DNA from: Acidobacteriota bacterium
GTDB lineage: Bacteria > Acidobacteriota > Vicinamibacteria > Vicinamibacterales > UBA8438
NCBI GenBank assembly: GCA_015659035.1
Contig: DQNS01000122.1
Coordinates: forward strand, 1-64,000
Direction: 5' to 3'
Length of the DNA: 64,000 bases
Part shown: positions 1 through 10,336 of the stretch, piece by piece
Position numbering within the stretch: the stretch's first letter is position 1
Layout: every line of letters starts with the position of its first letter
Program-made: the position numbers and the translations under genes
Notes under the pieces: generated by a model
What the model saw: the letters and a program-made list of their open reading frames with translations, nothing else
Told to the model about the DNA's origin: nothing
Databases searched by the model: none

Positions 1-133
1 GACAGGAGACAGGAGGAAGCCGGACGGCTTCCGCCGGCGTCTGGTTCAACAGAACTGGCAGCGCAGGTACTGAAGACCGCTACGCCAATGCTGGCGAAGC
101 CTTCAAGTTCCCTCCTGCCTCCTGTCTCCTTCG
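1..133. repeat. Inverted pair of 7-bp repeat arrays
   Basis: Units of the form GACAGGA occur at 1-18, and their reverse complement (CTCCTGCCTCCTGTCTCC) occurs at about 113-130. The two arms could fold into a large hairpin just downstream of sufB. The same heptad recurs in many other gaps of this window. It may act as a transcription terminator or be a mobile palindromic repeat; neither is shown by the sequence alone. Confidence 0.7.
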
Positions 134-141
134 TTCTTGTC

Positions 142-1584
<1,443 letters not shown>

Positions 1585-1890
1585 TCGTACTCCTGACGCT
1601 CCTGCGTTTCGTGCCGTCTTGCCGCCCCCGAATGTGGGAGGCAAGGCCTGTTTCTATTCCAGACCAAAATGGTCGTATATCAACATATCACGGGGGGGCG
1701 CTGCAGCCAAGCTTCACCGCGCCCCGGCAGCGTCTCTTCCGAGTCCAAGAAACCGGGGGCCGTCCTTCGACAAGTCCACGCGGTTGCCCTGCTCCGGATA
1801 AGCGGCCTGGGGGCTGGAGACTGGGGACATGGGATTCGGGGTGGGGTGCCCTGGTTTTCGGTCCCGATTCCAGGTCTTGGCAGAGTTGGA
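1585..1890. other. Intergenic gap upstream of sufB
   Basis: No convincing gene is present; short reading frames here have no family features. The sufB-proximal part carries the candidate promoter and operator. The part near 1810-1845 has loose G-rich 7-bp repeats of the kind seen in other gaps. Confidence 0.6.
1662..1674. promoter_or_regulatory. Putative Rrf2/IscR-type operator of sufB
   Basis: On the sufB strand the site reads GACCA-TTT-TGGTC, a perfect 5-bp inverted repeat. It sits between a possible -35 (TTGATA, 1683-1678) and a weak -10 (GAATAG, 1659-1654), where a bound repressor would block RNA polymerase. Operators of this style are known for Rrf2-family repressors of suf and isc operons. 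The regulator gene is not in the window, so the assignment is an inference. Confidence 0.4.
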
Positions 1891-3582
1891 TCACCGAGCC
1901 GGAACGGGCTGCAGGAGGCTGATTCCCATGCCGACGGCGACGACGGCCACGGTCCCGACCACGGTGTACCAGATGTAGGAGATATCGGTCGTGGCCTCCA
2001 CGACGCCAACCAGCGTCATGCCCGCCAGCAGCCCCCAGAACGCGCCGTTCGCGGTCGCGCGGCGCACGGCGATCGCCAGCACGAACACCCCGAGCAGTGA
2101 CCCGTAGAAATACGAGCCGACCCGGTTCACCACCTCGATCAGCGACCCCAGGTTTGCGGCGTAGAGCGCGAACACCGTGGCGAAGATGCCCCAGAAGGCG
2201 GTCGACAGCTTGGACACGAACAGATAGTGCCGGTCGCTGGCCCCTGGCTTCAGGTGCCGGCGATAGAAGTCGATGACGGTCGCCGCCGACAGCGCGTTGA
2301 GCTCGGCCGCGATGCTCGACATCGCCGCAGCGAACACGGCGGCGATCAACAGCCCGGTGAGCCCGATCGGGAGGTGTGTGGTGATGAATGAGGGGAAGAC
2401 ATAGTTGACGTCGGTGAAGGCGGTGTCCCCACTCACCTCCTGGACCAGGCTAGCCGCGCTGGCCCGGACGTCGGCGACCCGTTGCTGGCTCGCGGCAAAG
2501 GCGACTCGGGTGTCCGCGCTCCCGGCGACGTCCCCATTCCGCCGCGCGGCCATCATCCGGTCCGCAGCCTCCCGCTGCTGCTCGAACGCCTGGTGGAACT
2601 GCGTCTCCAGGCCCACGTACTCGGTCGCCCGGGCACCCATGCGGATCTGGCTGTCATGCGCGCCATTGAACAGCATCGGCGGTTCGGTGAAGAGATAGAA
2701 GATGAACACGAGCACACCAGTCAACAGAATGAGCGCCTGCAGCGGAATCTTCCAGAACGCGCTCATCATCAGCGACCGGCGCCCGGCGTCGACCGACTGG
2801 GCCGTCAGATACCGCTGCACCTGGCTCTGGTCACACCCGAAGTAGCCGAGCATGAAGAACACCCCTCCCAGCAGACCGGACCAGAAGGTATAGGTCTCGT
2901 TCAGGTCGAGACTGAAGTCGATCGTCGTCAGCCGGCCGGCCGCACCGGCCAGATGCAGCGCGTCACCCAGACCGACACCGTCGGGCAACCCGAGTATCAG
3001 GATGGTCACCGCGGCAAGGACCCCCCCGACGATGACTACCATCTGCTTCACGTCGACCCAGGTGACCGCCTGCACGCCACCGAACATGGTGTAGAGAGTG
3101 GTCGGCACACCGATCGCGAGCGCCGTGAACACCAGGTTCCAGCCGAGGACAATCGACAGCACCACGGCCGGCGCCGAGATGATCACGCCCACGGCGAGTC
3201 CGCGGGAGACCAGGAACAAGAGGCTGGCGAGTGCCCGAGTCTTCTTGTCGAACCGCCGCTCCAGATATTCGTAGGCGGTGAACACCTTGGCCCGGTAGAA
3301 GAACGGGACCAGCGTGACCGACAGGATGATCATCGCGACCGGCAGCCCGAAGTAGAACTGCACGAACCGCATCCCATCCGAGTAGCCCTGCCCGGTGGTG
3401 CCAACCAGCGTGATGGCGCTCATCTGGGTCGCCATGACCGACAACCCGACCGCCCACCACGGCAACGAGCGCCCCGCGAGGAAGTACCCCTCGATGGCAT
3501 CGGTGTCCTTCGAGCGTTTCAGCCCGTCGTAGATCACCCAGGTGAGGTAGCCGGCGACAATCGCCCAGTCGATGGGATGCAT
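1891..3582 (-). CDS. Sodium:solute symporter family (SSS) transporter
   Basis: This is a 563-residue integral membrane protein of the SSS family, which couples Na+ entry to uptake of a solute such as a sugar, amino acid or organic acid. The N-terminal part has the family pattern [20 protein letters not shown] followed by [20 protein letters not shown]. About 13 hydrophobic segments are visible. Roughly residues 300-400 form a polar, alanine-rich insertion between membrane segments, with a possible coiled coil ([17 protein letters not shown]). The substrate cannot be told from sequence. The gene lies 16 bp downstream of a small membrane protein gene on the same strand, and the two are probably co-transcribed. 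Confidence 0.9.
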   Translation of the reverse strand: MHPIDWAIVAGYLTWVIYDGLKRSKDTDAIEGYFLAGRSLPWWAVGLSVMATQMSAITLVGTTGQGYSDGMRFVQFYFGLPVAMIILSVTLVPFFYRAKVFTAYEYLERRFDKKTRALASLLFLVSRGLAVGVIISAPAVVLSIVLGWNLVFTALAIGVPTTLYTMFGGVQAVTWVDVKQMVVIVGGVLAAVTILILGLPDGVGLGDALHLAGAAGRLTTIDFSLDLNETYTFWSGLLGGVFFMLGYFGCDQSQVQRYLTAQSVDAGRRSLMMSAFWKIPLQALILLTGVLVFIFYLFTEPPMLFNGAHDSQIRMGARATEYVGLETQFHQAFEQQREAADRMMAARRNGDVAGSADTRVAFAASQQRVADVRASAASLVQEVSGDTAFTDVNYVFPSFITTHLPIGLTGLLIAAVFAAAMSSIAAELNALSAATVIDFYRRHLKPGASDRHYLFVSKLSTAFWGIFATVFALYAANLGSLIEVVNRVGSYFYGSLLGVFVLAIAVRRATANGAFWGLLAGMTLVGVVEATTDISYIWYTVVGTVAVVAVGMGISLLQPVPAR

Positions 3583-3598
3583 GGGGGGCGAGCGCGGC

Positions 3599-3751
3599 TC
3601 ACGCTCCGAAATACCGGGAGAAGAACCAGAGCGCGGCGAGCACGGCCACCTCGACTAGGACCACCGCCGCGTAGACGGCCGTGAGGCTCGCATCGCCCTT
3701 GGTGTCGATGAAGTGCGGCGCGGCCGACGGCCCGCCGGTTGGTTGTGTCAT
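3599..3751 (-). CDS. Small single-span membrane protein ahead of symporter
   Basis: This 50-residue protein has one clear membrane segment ([20 protein letters not shown]) after a polar N-terminus. I set the start at the ATG at 3751. The longer frame to 3814 reads through sequence without hydrophobic or family character. It is immediately upstream of the SSS transporter and co-oriented with it. By analogy with small subunits that accompany some SSS carriers it may stabilise or regulate the transporter, but no family is recognised and this role is a guess. Confidence 0.6.
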   Translation of the reverse strand: MTQPTGGPSAAPHFIDTKGDASLTAVYAAVVLVEVAVLAALWFFSRYFGA

Positions 3752-3829
3752 GCTCGTCTGGCAGTATAACCGCCCGGCAAAACGCCACGTGGACGACCCG
3801 CCGGCCCTGAGCACGGCCCCAGCAAGACG

Positions 3830-4564
3830 ATGACGAACGAGAACAAGGCGAAGCAGGCAACCGGTGGCCGGGTCACTGGCGGACGGATCGCCGCCGGTGG
3901 CGTCGGCCTCGTGGCGCTGGTCCTACTCGCCCGCCCGCTCGGCGGGCTGCTGCCGCGGTTCGCCGAATGGGTCGAGGGGCTCGGGTTCTGGGGCCCGGCG
4001 GTGTTCATCGCCGGCTACGTCGTGACGACGGTCGCGTTCATCCCCGGCGCGGTGATGACGCTGGCGGCCGGCGCGGTCTTCGGGCTGCCCAAGGCCACCG
4101 CCTACGTCCTGACCGGCGCGACGCTCGGCTCGGCGGTCGCGTTCCTCTTTTCCCGTCACCTGGCGCGAGAGGCGGTCGCGGCGCGGGTTGCCGGGAACGC
4201 GCGGTTCGCCGCCATCGACCGGGCCGTCGGCACGCAGGGGTTCAAGATGGTGCTGCTGATGCGACTGTCGCCGGTCTTCCCCTACAACCTGCTGAACTAC
4301 TCGCTGGGGTTGACCACCGTCCGCTTCACCGATTACGCCCTCGCCTCGATCGGCATGCTCCCCGGGACACTGCTCTACGCCTACTACGGCGTCCTGGCCG
4401 GCGATGTGGCACGGCTAGCCGGGGGAGCCGTCGTCGAACGGGGTCCGGCCGGCTACACCGTGCTGGTCCTCGGATTGCTCGCGACCATCGCGGTCTCCAC
4501 CCTGGTCACCCGCGCCGCCCGCCGGGCGCTCCGAGAGGCCGGCGGCAACGAGGACGCGCTTTGA
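3830..4564 (+). CDS. TVP38/TMEM64 (VTT/DedA-like) membrane protein
   Basis: This 244-residue inner-membrane protein has the VTT domain. Family features include VTTVAFIPGAVMTLAAGAVFG, a glycine-rich GATLGSAVAFLFSRHLAR re-entrant region, and MRLSPVFPYNLLNYSLGLT. VTT/DedA proteins are linked to lipid scrambling, membrane homeostasis and sometimes metal tolerance; the exact role here is unknown. It is divergently transcribed from the symporter pair with a short shared gap (3752-3829) that should hold both promoters. The C-terminal tail is basic and cytoplasmic. Confidence 0.88.
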   Translation: MTNENKAKQATGGRVTGGRIAAGGVGLVALVLLARPLGGLLPRFAEWVEGLGFWGPAVFIAGYVVTTVAFIPGAVMTLAAGAVFGLPKATAYVLTGATLGSAVAFLFSRHLAREAVAARVAGNARFAAIDRAVGTQGFKMVLLMRLSPVFPYNLLNYSLGLTTVRFTDYALASIGMLPGTLLYAYYGVLAGDVARLAGGAVVERGPAGYTVLVLGLLATIAVSTLVTRAARRALREAGGNEDAL

Positions 4565-4879
4565 ACCCGTGTCAGAGCGCCCGAAGCCTGAAGCCTGAAG
4601 CCCGAAACCGTCGGGACGTTTCTTCCGACAGCGGGTACCCTGCGGGACGCGGCAGCGATCCCGGTCGCGCCGGACATCCGCCACAGGAGAGGGTTGCAAC
4701 CGCGGCGCGGCACCGATAGAATTGCGCGGGTACTGGTCAGCTTGTGAAATTATGCACGTAGGGGGTGTCGTGTCCTCGATCCCCCGCCGCGGTGCCCTTG
4801 AATCCCGCTTACGTCCCGACCGCGCCACGGTCCCAAGGCTCGGTCGGTTCCCGGGTGGTTCCAGAAAGGAGTCACGACT
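4565..4879. other. Intergenic gap with heptad repeat, upstream of cox operon
   Basis: No gene is seen. Positions 4583-4608 hold four 7-bp units (GAAGCCT, GAAGCCT, GAAGCCC, GAAACCG). A less GC-rich patch at about 4741-4757 (CTTGTGAAATTATGCAC) is the likeliest place for the cytochrome oxidase promoter, but no convincing -35/-10 pair can be fixed. Confidence 0.55.
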
Positions 4880-6670
4880 TTGGAGAACGTGACCACCGCC
4901 GAACAGATTGCGCACGCCGAACACGGGCACGAAGAACACGAGCTCAGCTTCCTGCAAACCTACGTCTTCTCGCAGGACCACAAGGTGATCGGCATTCAGT
5001 ACGCCGTCACCGCCATGCTGTTCCTGCTGTTCGGCTTCAGCCTGATGATGCTCATGCGGTGGAGCCTCGCCTTCCCAGGCGCGTCGCTCCCGGTGATCGG
5101 CAACCTCCTGGGCCAGACGAACGCCCCGGGCGGCATCATGCTGCCGGAGTTCTACAACCAGCTGGGCGCGATGCACGGCACGATCATGGTCTTCCTGGGT
5201 GTCGTGCCGTTGGCGGTCGGTGGATTCGGCAATTTCGTGCTGCCGCTGCAGATCGGGGCGCCGGACATGGCGTTCCCCAAGCTGAACATGTTCAGCTACT
5301 GGGCGTTCTTCCTGGGCGGCGTGGTCATGATCGCCAGCTTCTTTGCGCCGGGCGGCGCCGCCAACTCCGGCTGGACCTCTTACGCGCCGCTCTCGGTCAT
5401 CGCGACCCAGGGTCAGACCTGGTGGCTGATCGGGATGATTTTCCTGATCACCTCGTCCCTGCTCGGTGCGATCAACTTCATCGTCACCGCGATCCAGCTC
5501 CGCGCCCCGGGGCTCAGCTTCATGCGGCTCCCGTTCTTCGTGTGGGCGCAGCTGGTCACCGCGTTCTTGCTCCTACTGGCGTTCCCACCGCTTGAGGCGG
5601 CGGGCGTCCTCCAGCTCATGGACCGCTTGGTCGGCACCAGCTTCTTCATGCCCGCCGGGCTGGTCGTGACCGACCAGCCGTTGGAGTACTCCGGCGGTGG
5701 CAGCCCGCTGCTGTGGCAGCACCTCTTCTGGTTCCTCGCCCATCCGGAGGTCTACGTGCTGATCTTGCCGGCGATGGGCATCGTGGCCGAGATCGTCGCC
5801 ACCAACACCCGGAAGCCATTGTGGGGCTACAAGGCGCTGGTCGGCTCGCTCGTCTTCCTCGGCTTCATGTCGTTCGTCGTCTGGGCCCACCACATGTTCA
5901 TGACCGGCATGGGCACCACGATGAGCTCGTTCTTCCAGACGACCACGATGATCATCTCGATACCATCGGTGGTCATCCTGTCGGCGCTGTTCATCTCGCT
6001 CTACGGCGGCTCGATCCGGTTCCCCGTGCCGATGCTGTTCGCGCTCGCCTTTCTGCCGATGTTCGGGATCGGCGGGCTGACCGGGTTGCCTCTCGGTCTG
6101 TCGGCGCCGGATCTGCATTTCCACGACACGTACTACGTCATCGGGCATTTCCACTACGTCGTGGCACCCGGCACGATCCTGGCGCTGTTTGCCGGCATCT
6201 ACCACTGGTATCCGAAGGCGACCGGCCGCGTCATGAACGAGCTGCTCGGCAAGATTCACTTCTGGGGCTCGTTCATCGCCATGAACGTCGTCTTCATGCC
6301 GATGTTCATCACGGGATTGGCGGGTGTGAATCGGCGGCTCTACGACGGCGGGTTGGAGTACGCGCATGCCCAGGACGTACTCGGGTGGAATGTCGTCAGT
6401 TCCTACGGTGCCTGGGCACTCGGGTTTTTCCAGATCTTCTTCATCTTCAACTTCTTCTGGAGCATCCGGCACGGCAAGCAGGTGGACGACAACCCGTGGA
6501 AAGCGACTACGCTCGAGTGGCAGGCCCCGTCGCCGCCACCGCACGGGAACTTCACCACACCGCCCGAGGTGCACCGCGGACCGTACGAGTACAGCGTCCC
6601 CGGCGCGGCGACCGACTTCACCATGCAAGGCCAAGCGTCAGACCCGGACCCGGAACCCGCGCAGGTGTGA
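4880..6670 (+). CDS. coxA: Cytochrome c oxidase subunit I (haem-copper oxidase)
   Basis: Catalytic subunit of a haem-copper terminal oxidase that reduces O2 to water and pumps protons across the inner membrane. Length 596 residues. The start is TTG at 4880, supported by AAAGGAG eight bases upstream. Visible landmarks are the D-channel segment GAPDMAFPKLN, HPEVY near residue 288 (Glu and the cross-linked Tyr), the HHMF copper ligands, and HDTYYVIGHFHYV with haem ligands. HPEVY puts it in the A1-like class. The lysine expected in the K-channel (PTGVK in bovine subunit I) is isoleucine at residue 366 (IPSVVI). First gene of a six-gene operon. Confidence 0.96.
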   Translation: MENVTTAEQIAHAEHGHEEHELSFLQTYVFSQDHKVIGIQYAVTAMLFLLFGFSLMMLMRWSLAFPGASLPVIGNLLGQTNAPGGIMLPEFYNQLGAMHGTIMVFLGVVPLAVGGFGNFVLPLQIGAPDMAFPKLNMFSYWAFFLGGVVMIASFFAPGGAANSGWTSYAPLSVIATQGQTWWLIGMIFLITSSLLGAINFIVTAIQLRAPGLSFMRLPFFVWAQLVTAFLLLLAFPPLEAAGVLQLMDRLVGTSFFMPAGLVVTDQPLEYSGGGSPLLWQHLFWFLAHPEVYVLILPAMGIVAEIVATNTRKPLWGYKALVGSLVFLGFMSFVVWAHHMFMTGMGTTMSSFFQTTTMIISIPSVVILSALFISLYGGSIRFPVPMLFALAFLPMFGIGGLTGLPLGLSAPDLHFHDTYYVIGHFHYVVAPGTILALFAGIYHWYPKATGRVMNELLGKIHFWGSFIAMNVVFMPMFITGLAGVNRRLYDGGLEYAHAQDVLGWNVVSSYGAWALGFFQIFFIFNFFWSIRHGKQVDDNPWKATTLEWQAPSPPPHGNFTTPPEVHRGPYEYSVPGAATDFTMQGQASDPDPEPAQV

Positions 6671-6676
6671 CCATCG

Positions 6677-7267
6677 ATGGAAATCCCCTATACCGTAGCT
6701 GAACGGCCCGATACCGGCCTGAACAACGTCAAGCTCGGCATCTGGCTGTTTCTGGCCTCCGAGGTCATGCTCTTCGGCGGGCTGTTTTCGGCCTACATCC
6801 TGCTCCGGATGGGCGCCACCGAATGGCCGCTTGGCTCCACCCTGTTGAACGTCCCGATCGGCACGTTCAACACGGCCGTCCTGATCGGTTCGAGCGTCAC
6901 GATGGTGATGGCGCATGCTTCACTCAAGCTCGGCAACTTCGACAAATTCCGGCTGTACATGGGGTTGACGATCCTCCTGGCGTTCACCTTCCTCGGGGTC
7001 AAGGGGTACGAATACTGGGAGAAGATCACGCACGATCACCTGCCGGCTCAGAACACGTATCTGGCGATTTACTGGACACTGACGGGGCTGCACGGTCTGC
7101 ACATCGTCGGCGGGATCATCGTGAACTCGTATTTCTGGGGGCCCGGGAGCGCCATGTGGCGCACGAAGCGGGAACAGTTCATCAACCGGGTCGAGGCCGC
7201 CGGTCTCTACTGGCACTTCGTCGACCTGGTGTGGATCTTCCTGTTTCCGGTGCTGTACTTGCTCTGA
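6677..7267 (+). CDS. coxC: Cytochrome c oxidase subunit III
   Basis: A 196-residue membrane protein of the subunit III family, short form with about five spans. Typical segments are LGIWLFLASEVMLFGGLFSAY and, near the C-terminus, AAGLYWHFVDLVWIFLFPVL. Subunit III stabilises subunit I during proton pumping. It starts six bases after coxA ends, in the same operon, and is followed by a gap with heptad repeats before the subunit IV gene. Confidence 0.95.
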   Translation: MEIPYTVAERPDTGLNNVKLGIWLFLASEVMLFGGLFSAYILLRMGATEWPLGSTLLNVPIGTFNTAVLIGSSVTMVMAHASLKLGNFDKFRLYMGLTILLAFTFLGVKGYEYWEKITHDHLPAQNTYLAIYWTLTGLHGLHIVGGIIVNSYFWGPGSAMWRTKREQFINRVEAAGLYWHFVDLVWIFLFPVLYLL

Positions 7268-7280
7268 TGACGCTGCCGAG

Positions 7281-7320
7281 GAGACAGGAGGCAGAAGGCA
7301 GAAGGCAGGAGAAAGCGGGA
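7281..7320. repeat. Heptad repeat array inside cox operon
   Basis: Tandem 7-bp units GAGACAG, GAGGCAG, AAGGCAG, AAGGCAG and GAGAAAG lie between coxC and the subunit IV gene. This is the same family as the other heptad arrays in the window. Its presence inside an operon argues that a single unpaired array is not always a strong terminator. Confidence 0.75.
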
Positions 7321-7372
7321 GGGCTTGGCCGTCTTTTGCTTCAGCACGAGCCACGGAAACGCCGGAGGGGTC

Positions 7373-7726
7373 ATGAGCGGTAGCACTGAAGAAGTCAAGA
7401 AACACATCGCCGTCTACTGGAAGGTGTTTGGGGGGCTCATGGTCCTGACCATCCTCACGGTGGCGGTGTCGTACCTGTCGGTCGCGGTGCCGGTGGCGAT
7501 CGGGATCGCTCTGATCATCGCCTCGGTGAAGGGCTCGATGGTGGCGAGCTTCTTCATGCACCTCACCGGCGAGCGCAAGATGATCTTCTGGGCGCTGGCG
7601 GTCACGGCGGCCTTCTGGGTCTTCCTCATGTCCCTCCCGCTGCTCGGGCAGTGGGACCAGCTCGGTGTGCCGAAGACGCTGCCAAACGCGGACGCGGCGG
7701 CGATGCACGCCGAAGAAGAACACTGA
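7373..7726 (+). CDS. coxD: Cytochrome c oxidase subunit IV family protein
   Basis: A 117-residue protein with three membrane segments and the pattern of the prokaryotic COX4 family (HIAVYWKVFGGLMVLTILTV, then SVKGSMVASFFMHLTGERK). It probably helps assembly or stability of the oxidase. I set the start at the ATG at 7373, which follows a GGAGGGG ribosome site; the upstream in-frame ATG at 7325 lies in repeat-derived sequence. The stop overlaps the next start (TGATG), so translation is probably coupled. Confidence 0.9.
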   Translation: MSGSTEEVKKHIAVYWKVFGGLMVLTILTVAVSYLSVAVPVAIGIALIIASVKGSMVASFFMHLTGERKMIFWALAVTAAFWVFLMSLPLLGQWDQLGVPKTLPNADAAAMHAEEEH

Positions 7727-7935
7727 TGTCGCTGCGCGCCTTCCACCTGCTGTTCATCATCGCGTCGATCACCTTGTCGCTGATGATGGCGGTGTGGGGC
7801 GGGGTGACCTACGGTACCGACCGCGGCACCATCTGGCACCTGGTGACCGTTGTCGGCGCCTTGCTGACCGCCGGACTGCTTGCGGTGTATGTCGTGAAGT
7901 TCGTTCGCAAGACCCGTGAGATGGGATGGAACTAG
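7726..7935 (+). CDS. Small two-span membrane protein of cox operon
   Basis: A 69-residue protein with two hydrophobic segments (LLFIIASITLSLMMAVWGG and LVTVVGALLTAGLLAVYVVKF) and a basic end. Its ATG overlaps the subunit IV stop by one base, which fixes the start and implies co-translation. No named family is recognised. The position inside the oxidase operon suggests an accessory or assembly subunit. Confidence 0.75.
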   Translation: MSLRAFHLLFIIASITLSLMMAVWGGVTYGTDRGTIWHLVTVVGALLTAGLLAVYVVKFVRKTREMGWN

Positions 7936-7981
7936 CAGCCCGAGTCAGATCTGCGGGACACGAGAGATCGGGGCCAGAGCG

Positions 7982-8245
7982 ATGACACATCGATGCATGC
8001 GGACGGCGACGGTGCTGATGGCGGTCATACTCATGACGCCGCGCCTGACGTGGGCGTGCCCGATCTGTTTCGGGGACCCAAACTCCCCGATGGCGATCGG
8101 CGCGAGCTGGGGCATCCTGTTGTTGTTCGGAGTGACCGCGGGCGTGCTCAGTGCCTTCGCCGGGTTTTTTCTGTATCTGATGAAGCGGTCACGCATGGTG
8201 CTTGGCGAACGGAGCGAGCCGGCCCGGACGCCGGCGGTCCGCTAG
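7982..8245 (+). CDS. Small exported CPIC-motif protein of cox operon
   Basis: An 87-residue protein with an N-terminal signal or anchor segment (residues ~7-22) ending at WACPICFGDPNSP, then one membrane segment and a short basic tail. The start is the ATG at 7982. The Cys-Pro-Ile-Cys motif would face the periplasm just outside the membrane, where it could bind copper or a thiol partner. It lies directly upstream of subunit II, which needs copper at its CuA site, so a metal-delivery or assembly role is plausible. That function is an inference; no named family is recognised. Confidence 0.75.
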   Translation: MTHRCMRTATVLMAVILMTPRLTWACPICFGDPNSPMAIGASWGILLLFGVTAGVLSAFAGFFLYLMKRSRMVLGERSEPARTPAVR

Positions 8246-8263
8246 CGCACAGGAGACGTCTAG

Positions 8264-9013
8264 ATGCTCGAGTTACTCGGACTGCCGCCGCAGGCCTCGG
8301 CCCACGCTGCCCAGATCGACGACATGATCGTGATGCTGCACTGGTTGATGCTGGTGCTGTTCGTGGGGTGGAGCATCTTCTTCATCTACACCCTGATCCG
8401 CTTCCGCGCATCAGCGAACCCGAAGGCCGACTACGTGGGCGTCAAGAGCCACACCACGACGAACTATCTCGACGTGGCGGTCGTCATCGTCGAGGCGGTC
8501 ATCCTGCTCGGGTTCGCCATCCCGGCCTGGGCGGTGCGTGTCAACGCGGTTCCACCCGAGGACGGCGCGACGGTCATCCACGTCATCGCGAAGCAGTTTG
8601 AATGGCATTCGGTGTATCCGGGCCCCGACGGTCGCTTCGGCCGTCGCGACGCCAGTCTGATCACCTCGACCAACGCAATCGGTCTCGACCGGAGCGACCC
8701 GAATGGCGCCGATGACATTCACACGATCAACCAGGTGAATCTGCCGGTCGACATCCCGGTCATCGCGTACCTGACGACGATGGACGTCATCCACAGCTTC
8801 GGCATCACGTCGATGCGTGTGAAGCAGGACGCCATCCCGGGAATGGAGATTCCGGTCTGGTGGGAACCGACGGTGGTGGGCGCGTACGAGATCAACTGCT
8901 CGCAGCTATGTGGCCTGGGTCACTACCGTATGCGCGGGGCCCTGACCATCATGAGTCAGACGGACTACCAGTCGTTCCTCGCGGAAGCGGGTGCCCAACT
9001 GGCGGCCGACTAG
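8264..9013 (+). CDS. coxB: Cytochrome c oxidase subunit II with CuA site
   Basis: A 249-residue subunit II. Two membrane segments (about residues 25-50 and 70-92) are followed by a periplasmic cupredoxin domain. The CuA ligands are visible: His in MDVIHSFGI, then CSQLCGLGHYRM near residues 211-222 (Cys-x3-Cys-x3-His-x2-Met). It accepts electrons from cytochrome c or a donor complex and passes them to subunit I. There is no fused cytochrome c domain. It is the last gene of the operon, whereas subunit II usually precedes subunit I. Confidence 0.95.
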   Translation: MLELLGLPPQASAHAAQIDDMIVMLHWLMLVLFVGWSIFFIYTLIRFRASANPKADYVGVKSHTTTNYLDVAVVIVEAVILLGFAIPAWAVRVNAVPPEDGATVIHVIAKQFEWHSVYPGPDGRFGRRDASLITSTNAIGLDRSDPNGADDIHTINQVNLPVDIPVIAYLTTMDVIHSFGITSMRVKQDAIPGMEIPVWWEPTVVGAYEINCSQLCGLGHYRMRGALTIMSQTDYQSFLAEAGAQLAAD

Positions 9014-9113
9014 TCCTAACGAGGCTCCGCCTCAGAGACGCTGCGTCTGCTCGTGTCACCGCTATAAGCCTGTCCTCGCTGTCCTCGGCATCGGGCTTCC
9101 GAGGGCAGCCGAC

Positions 9114-10148
9114 TCATCGCTGCGCGCGGTCCAGTTCTTCGCGGATGATCGCGTCGAACCTCTCGAACGGCGCGGCACCCATCACCGCGCGGCCATTGAT
9201 GAACACCGTCGGTGTCGAGGACACGCCATACTGCTGACCCGCCGCCAGGTCCGCGTTGACCTGCTCGGCAAAGCGACCGCTGTCCAGACAGGCATCGAAG
9301 GCGGCCTGGTCCATGCCGAGCTCACCCGCGTGCCGCTTCAGGTCATCGACTCCCAGCTCGCTCTGCCGCGAGAACATCGTGTCGTGCAGCTCCCAGAACT
9401 TCCCCTGCTGATTGGCGCAGTTGCCGGCCTCGGCCGCCTTGAACGCCTGCGCATGGTTCGGCAACGGGTAGTCCTTGAACACCAGCCGGATGTCGCTGCC
9501 GTGCTCCGATTTCAACTGTTCGAGCGTGTCGGTCAACCGCTGACAGAACGGACACTGGAAGTCCGAGAACTCGATGATCTCGACCGCCGCGCTGGGGGGG
9601 CCGAACACCGGGTCGTCAGCCTCGACCTCGATGACGGTTCGCGGCGGTTCGAGGTCGATCCGCACGTCGCTGGCATCCGCCCGCAGCTCGTTCATGAAGG
9701 CATGTAGCGCCTGTGTCGGGCGCTGCTGATCGAGGAACATCCGGATCTCCGGTCTCATGTCCTCCAACGTACGCCCGCCGAACGCGTTCTGGTTCTGCCC
9801 GTAGAGCAGCGCGATGTCCTCGTCGGTGACCGGTAGGGTTCTCGCCGGCAGTTCCTGCGCCAGCAGCTCGTCGCGCGAGATGCCGCGCGTCACCGCCTCG
9901 CGCTCCACGAGAATGTCGCCGATCACGATATCGAGCGTTCGGCGGCGAGTGTCGTACAGATCCTGGAGCATCCGGATCCGGGCCGCCGCGTCGTTCTTCC
10001 GCCACGCGTCATCCAGGTCCGCCATCGTGACCGGCCGGTCGCCGACCCGTCCCACGACCTCGCTATTGGACTGGGCACACGCCGGAGCCACGGTGAAGAC
10101 CATCGAGAGTGCCAGAGCGCCGCAGACGCCGCTGACCCGCTGGAACAT
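9114..10148 (-). CDS. Exported SurA-like/DsbA-type thiol oxidoreductase
   Basis: A 344-residue periplasmic protein. After a signal peptide (MFQRVSGVCGALALSMVFTV, cleavage near ACAQ), residues ~25-165 resemble the helical N-terminal region of SurA/PpiC chaperones (VVGRVGDRPVTMADLDDAW). Residues ~185-344 form a DsbA-like thioredoxin fold with FSDFQCPFCQ and the cis-proline loop SSTPTVFINGR. It probably oxidises or reshuffles disulfides in exported proteins, with the N-terminal part holding the client. The start at 10148 gives a clean signal peptide with AAAGGTG upstream; the longer frame to 10259 does not. Confidence 0.9.
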   Translation of the reverse strand: MFQRVSGVCGALALSMVFTVAPACAQSNSEVVGRVGDRPVTMADLDDAWRKNDAAARIRMLQDLYDTRRRTLDIVIGDILVEREAVTRGISRDELLAQELPARTLPVTDEDIALLYGQNQNAFGGRTLEDMRPEIRMFLDQQRPTQALHAFMNELRADASDVRIDLEPPRTVIEVEADDPVFGPPSAAVEIIEFSDFQCPFCQRLTDTLEQLKSEHGSDIRLVFKDYPLPNHAQAFKAAEAGNCANQQGKFWELHDTMFSRQSELGVDDLKRHAGELGMDQAAFDACLDSGRFAEQVNADLAAGQQYGVSSTPTVFINGRAVMGAAPFERFDAIIREELDRAQR

Positions 10149-10284
10149 GAGAAACACCTTTCTCGGCGCTGGAGACAGGAGGAACCCGGCGAACGCACCA
10201 CCCGGCTCTGCTCGCCTGACCCGGCTGGTAGACGCAGAAAGCACTCTATCATGGTTCAAACTGAAGGCTGCGTCAGCCTCCCGC

Positions 10285-10320
10285 TTCCCCTGACTCCTGA
10301 CTCCTCACTTCTGTCTCCTC
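10285..10320. repeat. Heptad repeat array
   Basis: Units of the TGACTCC type (TGACTCC, TGACTCC, TCACTTC, TGTCTCC) lie just upstream of the FAD oxidase gene. They are the complement of the GGAGTCA/GGAGACA form found elsewhere. The array sits in the region that must hold the gene's promoter or leader. Confidence 0.7.
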
Positions 10321-10336
10321 TTATAATCCGGTCCCC

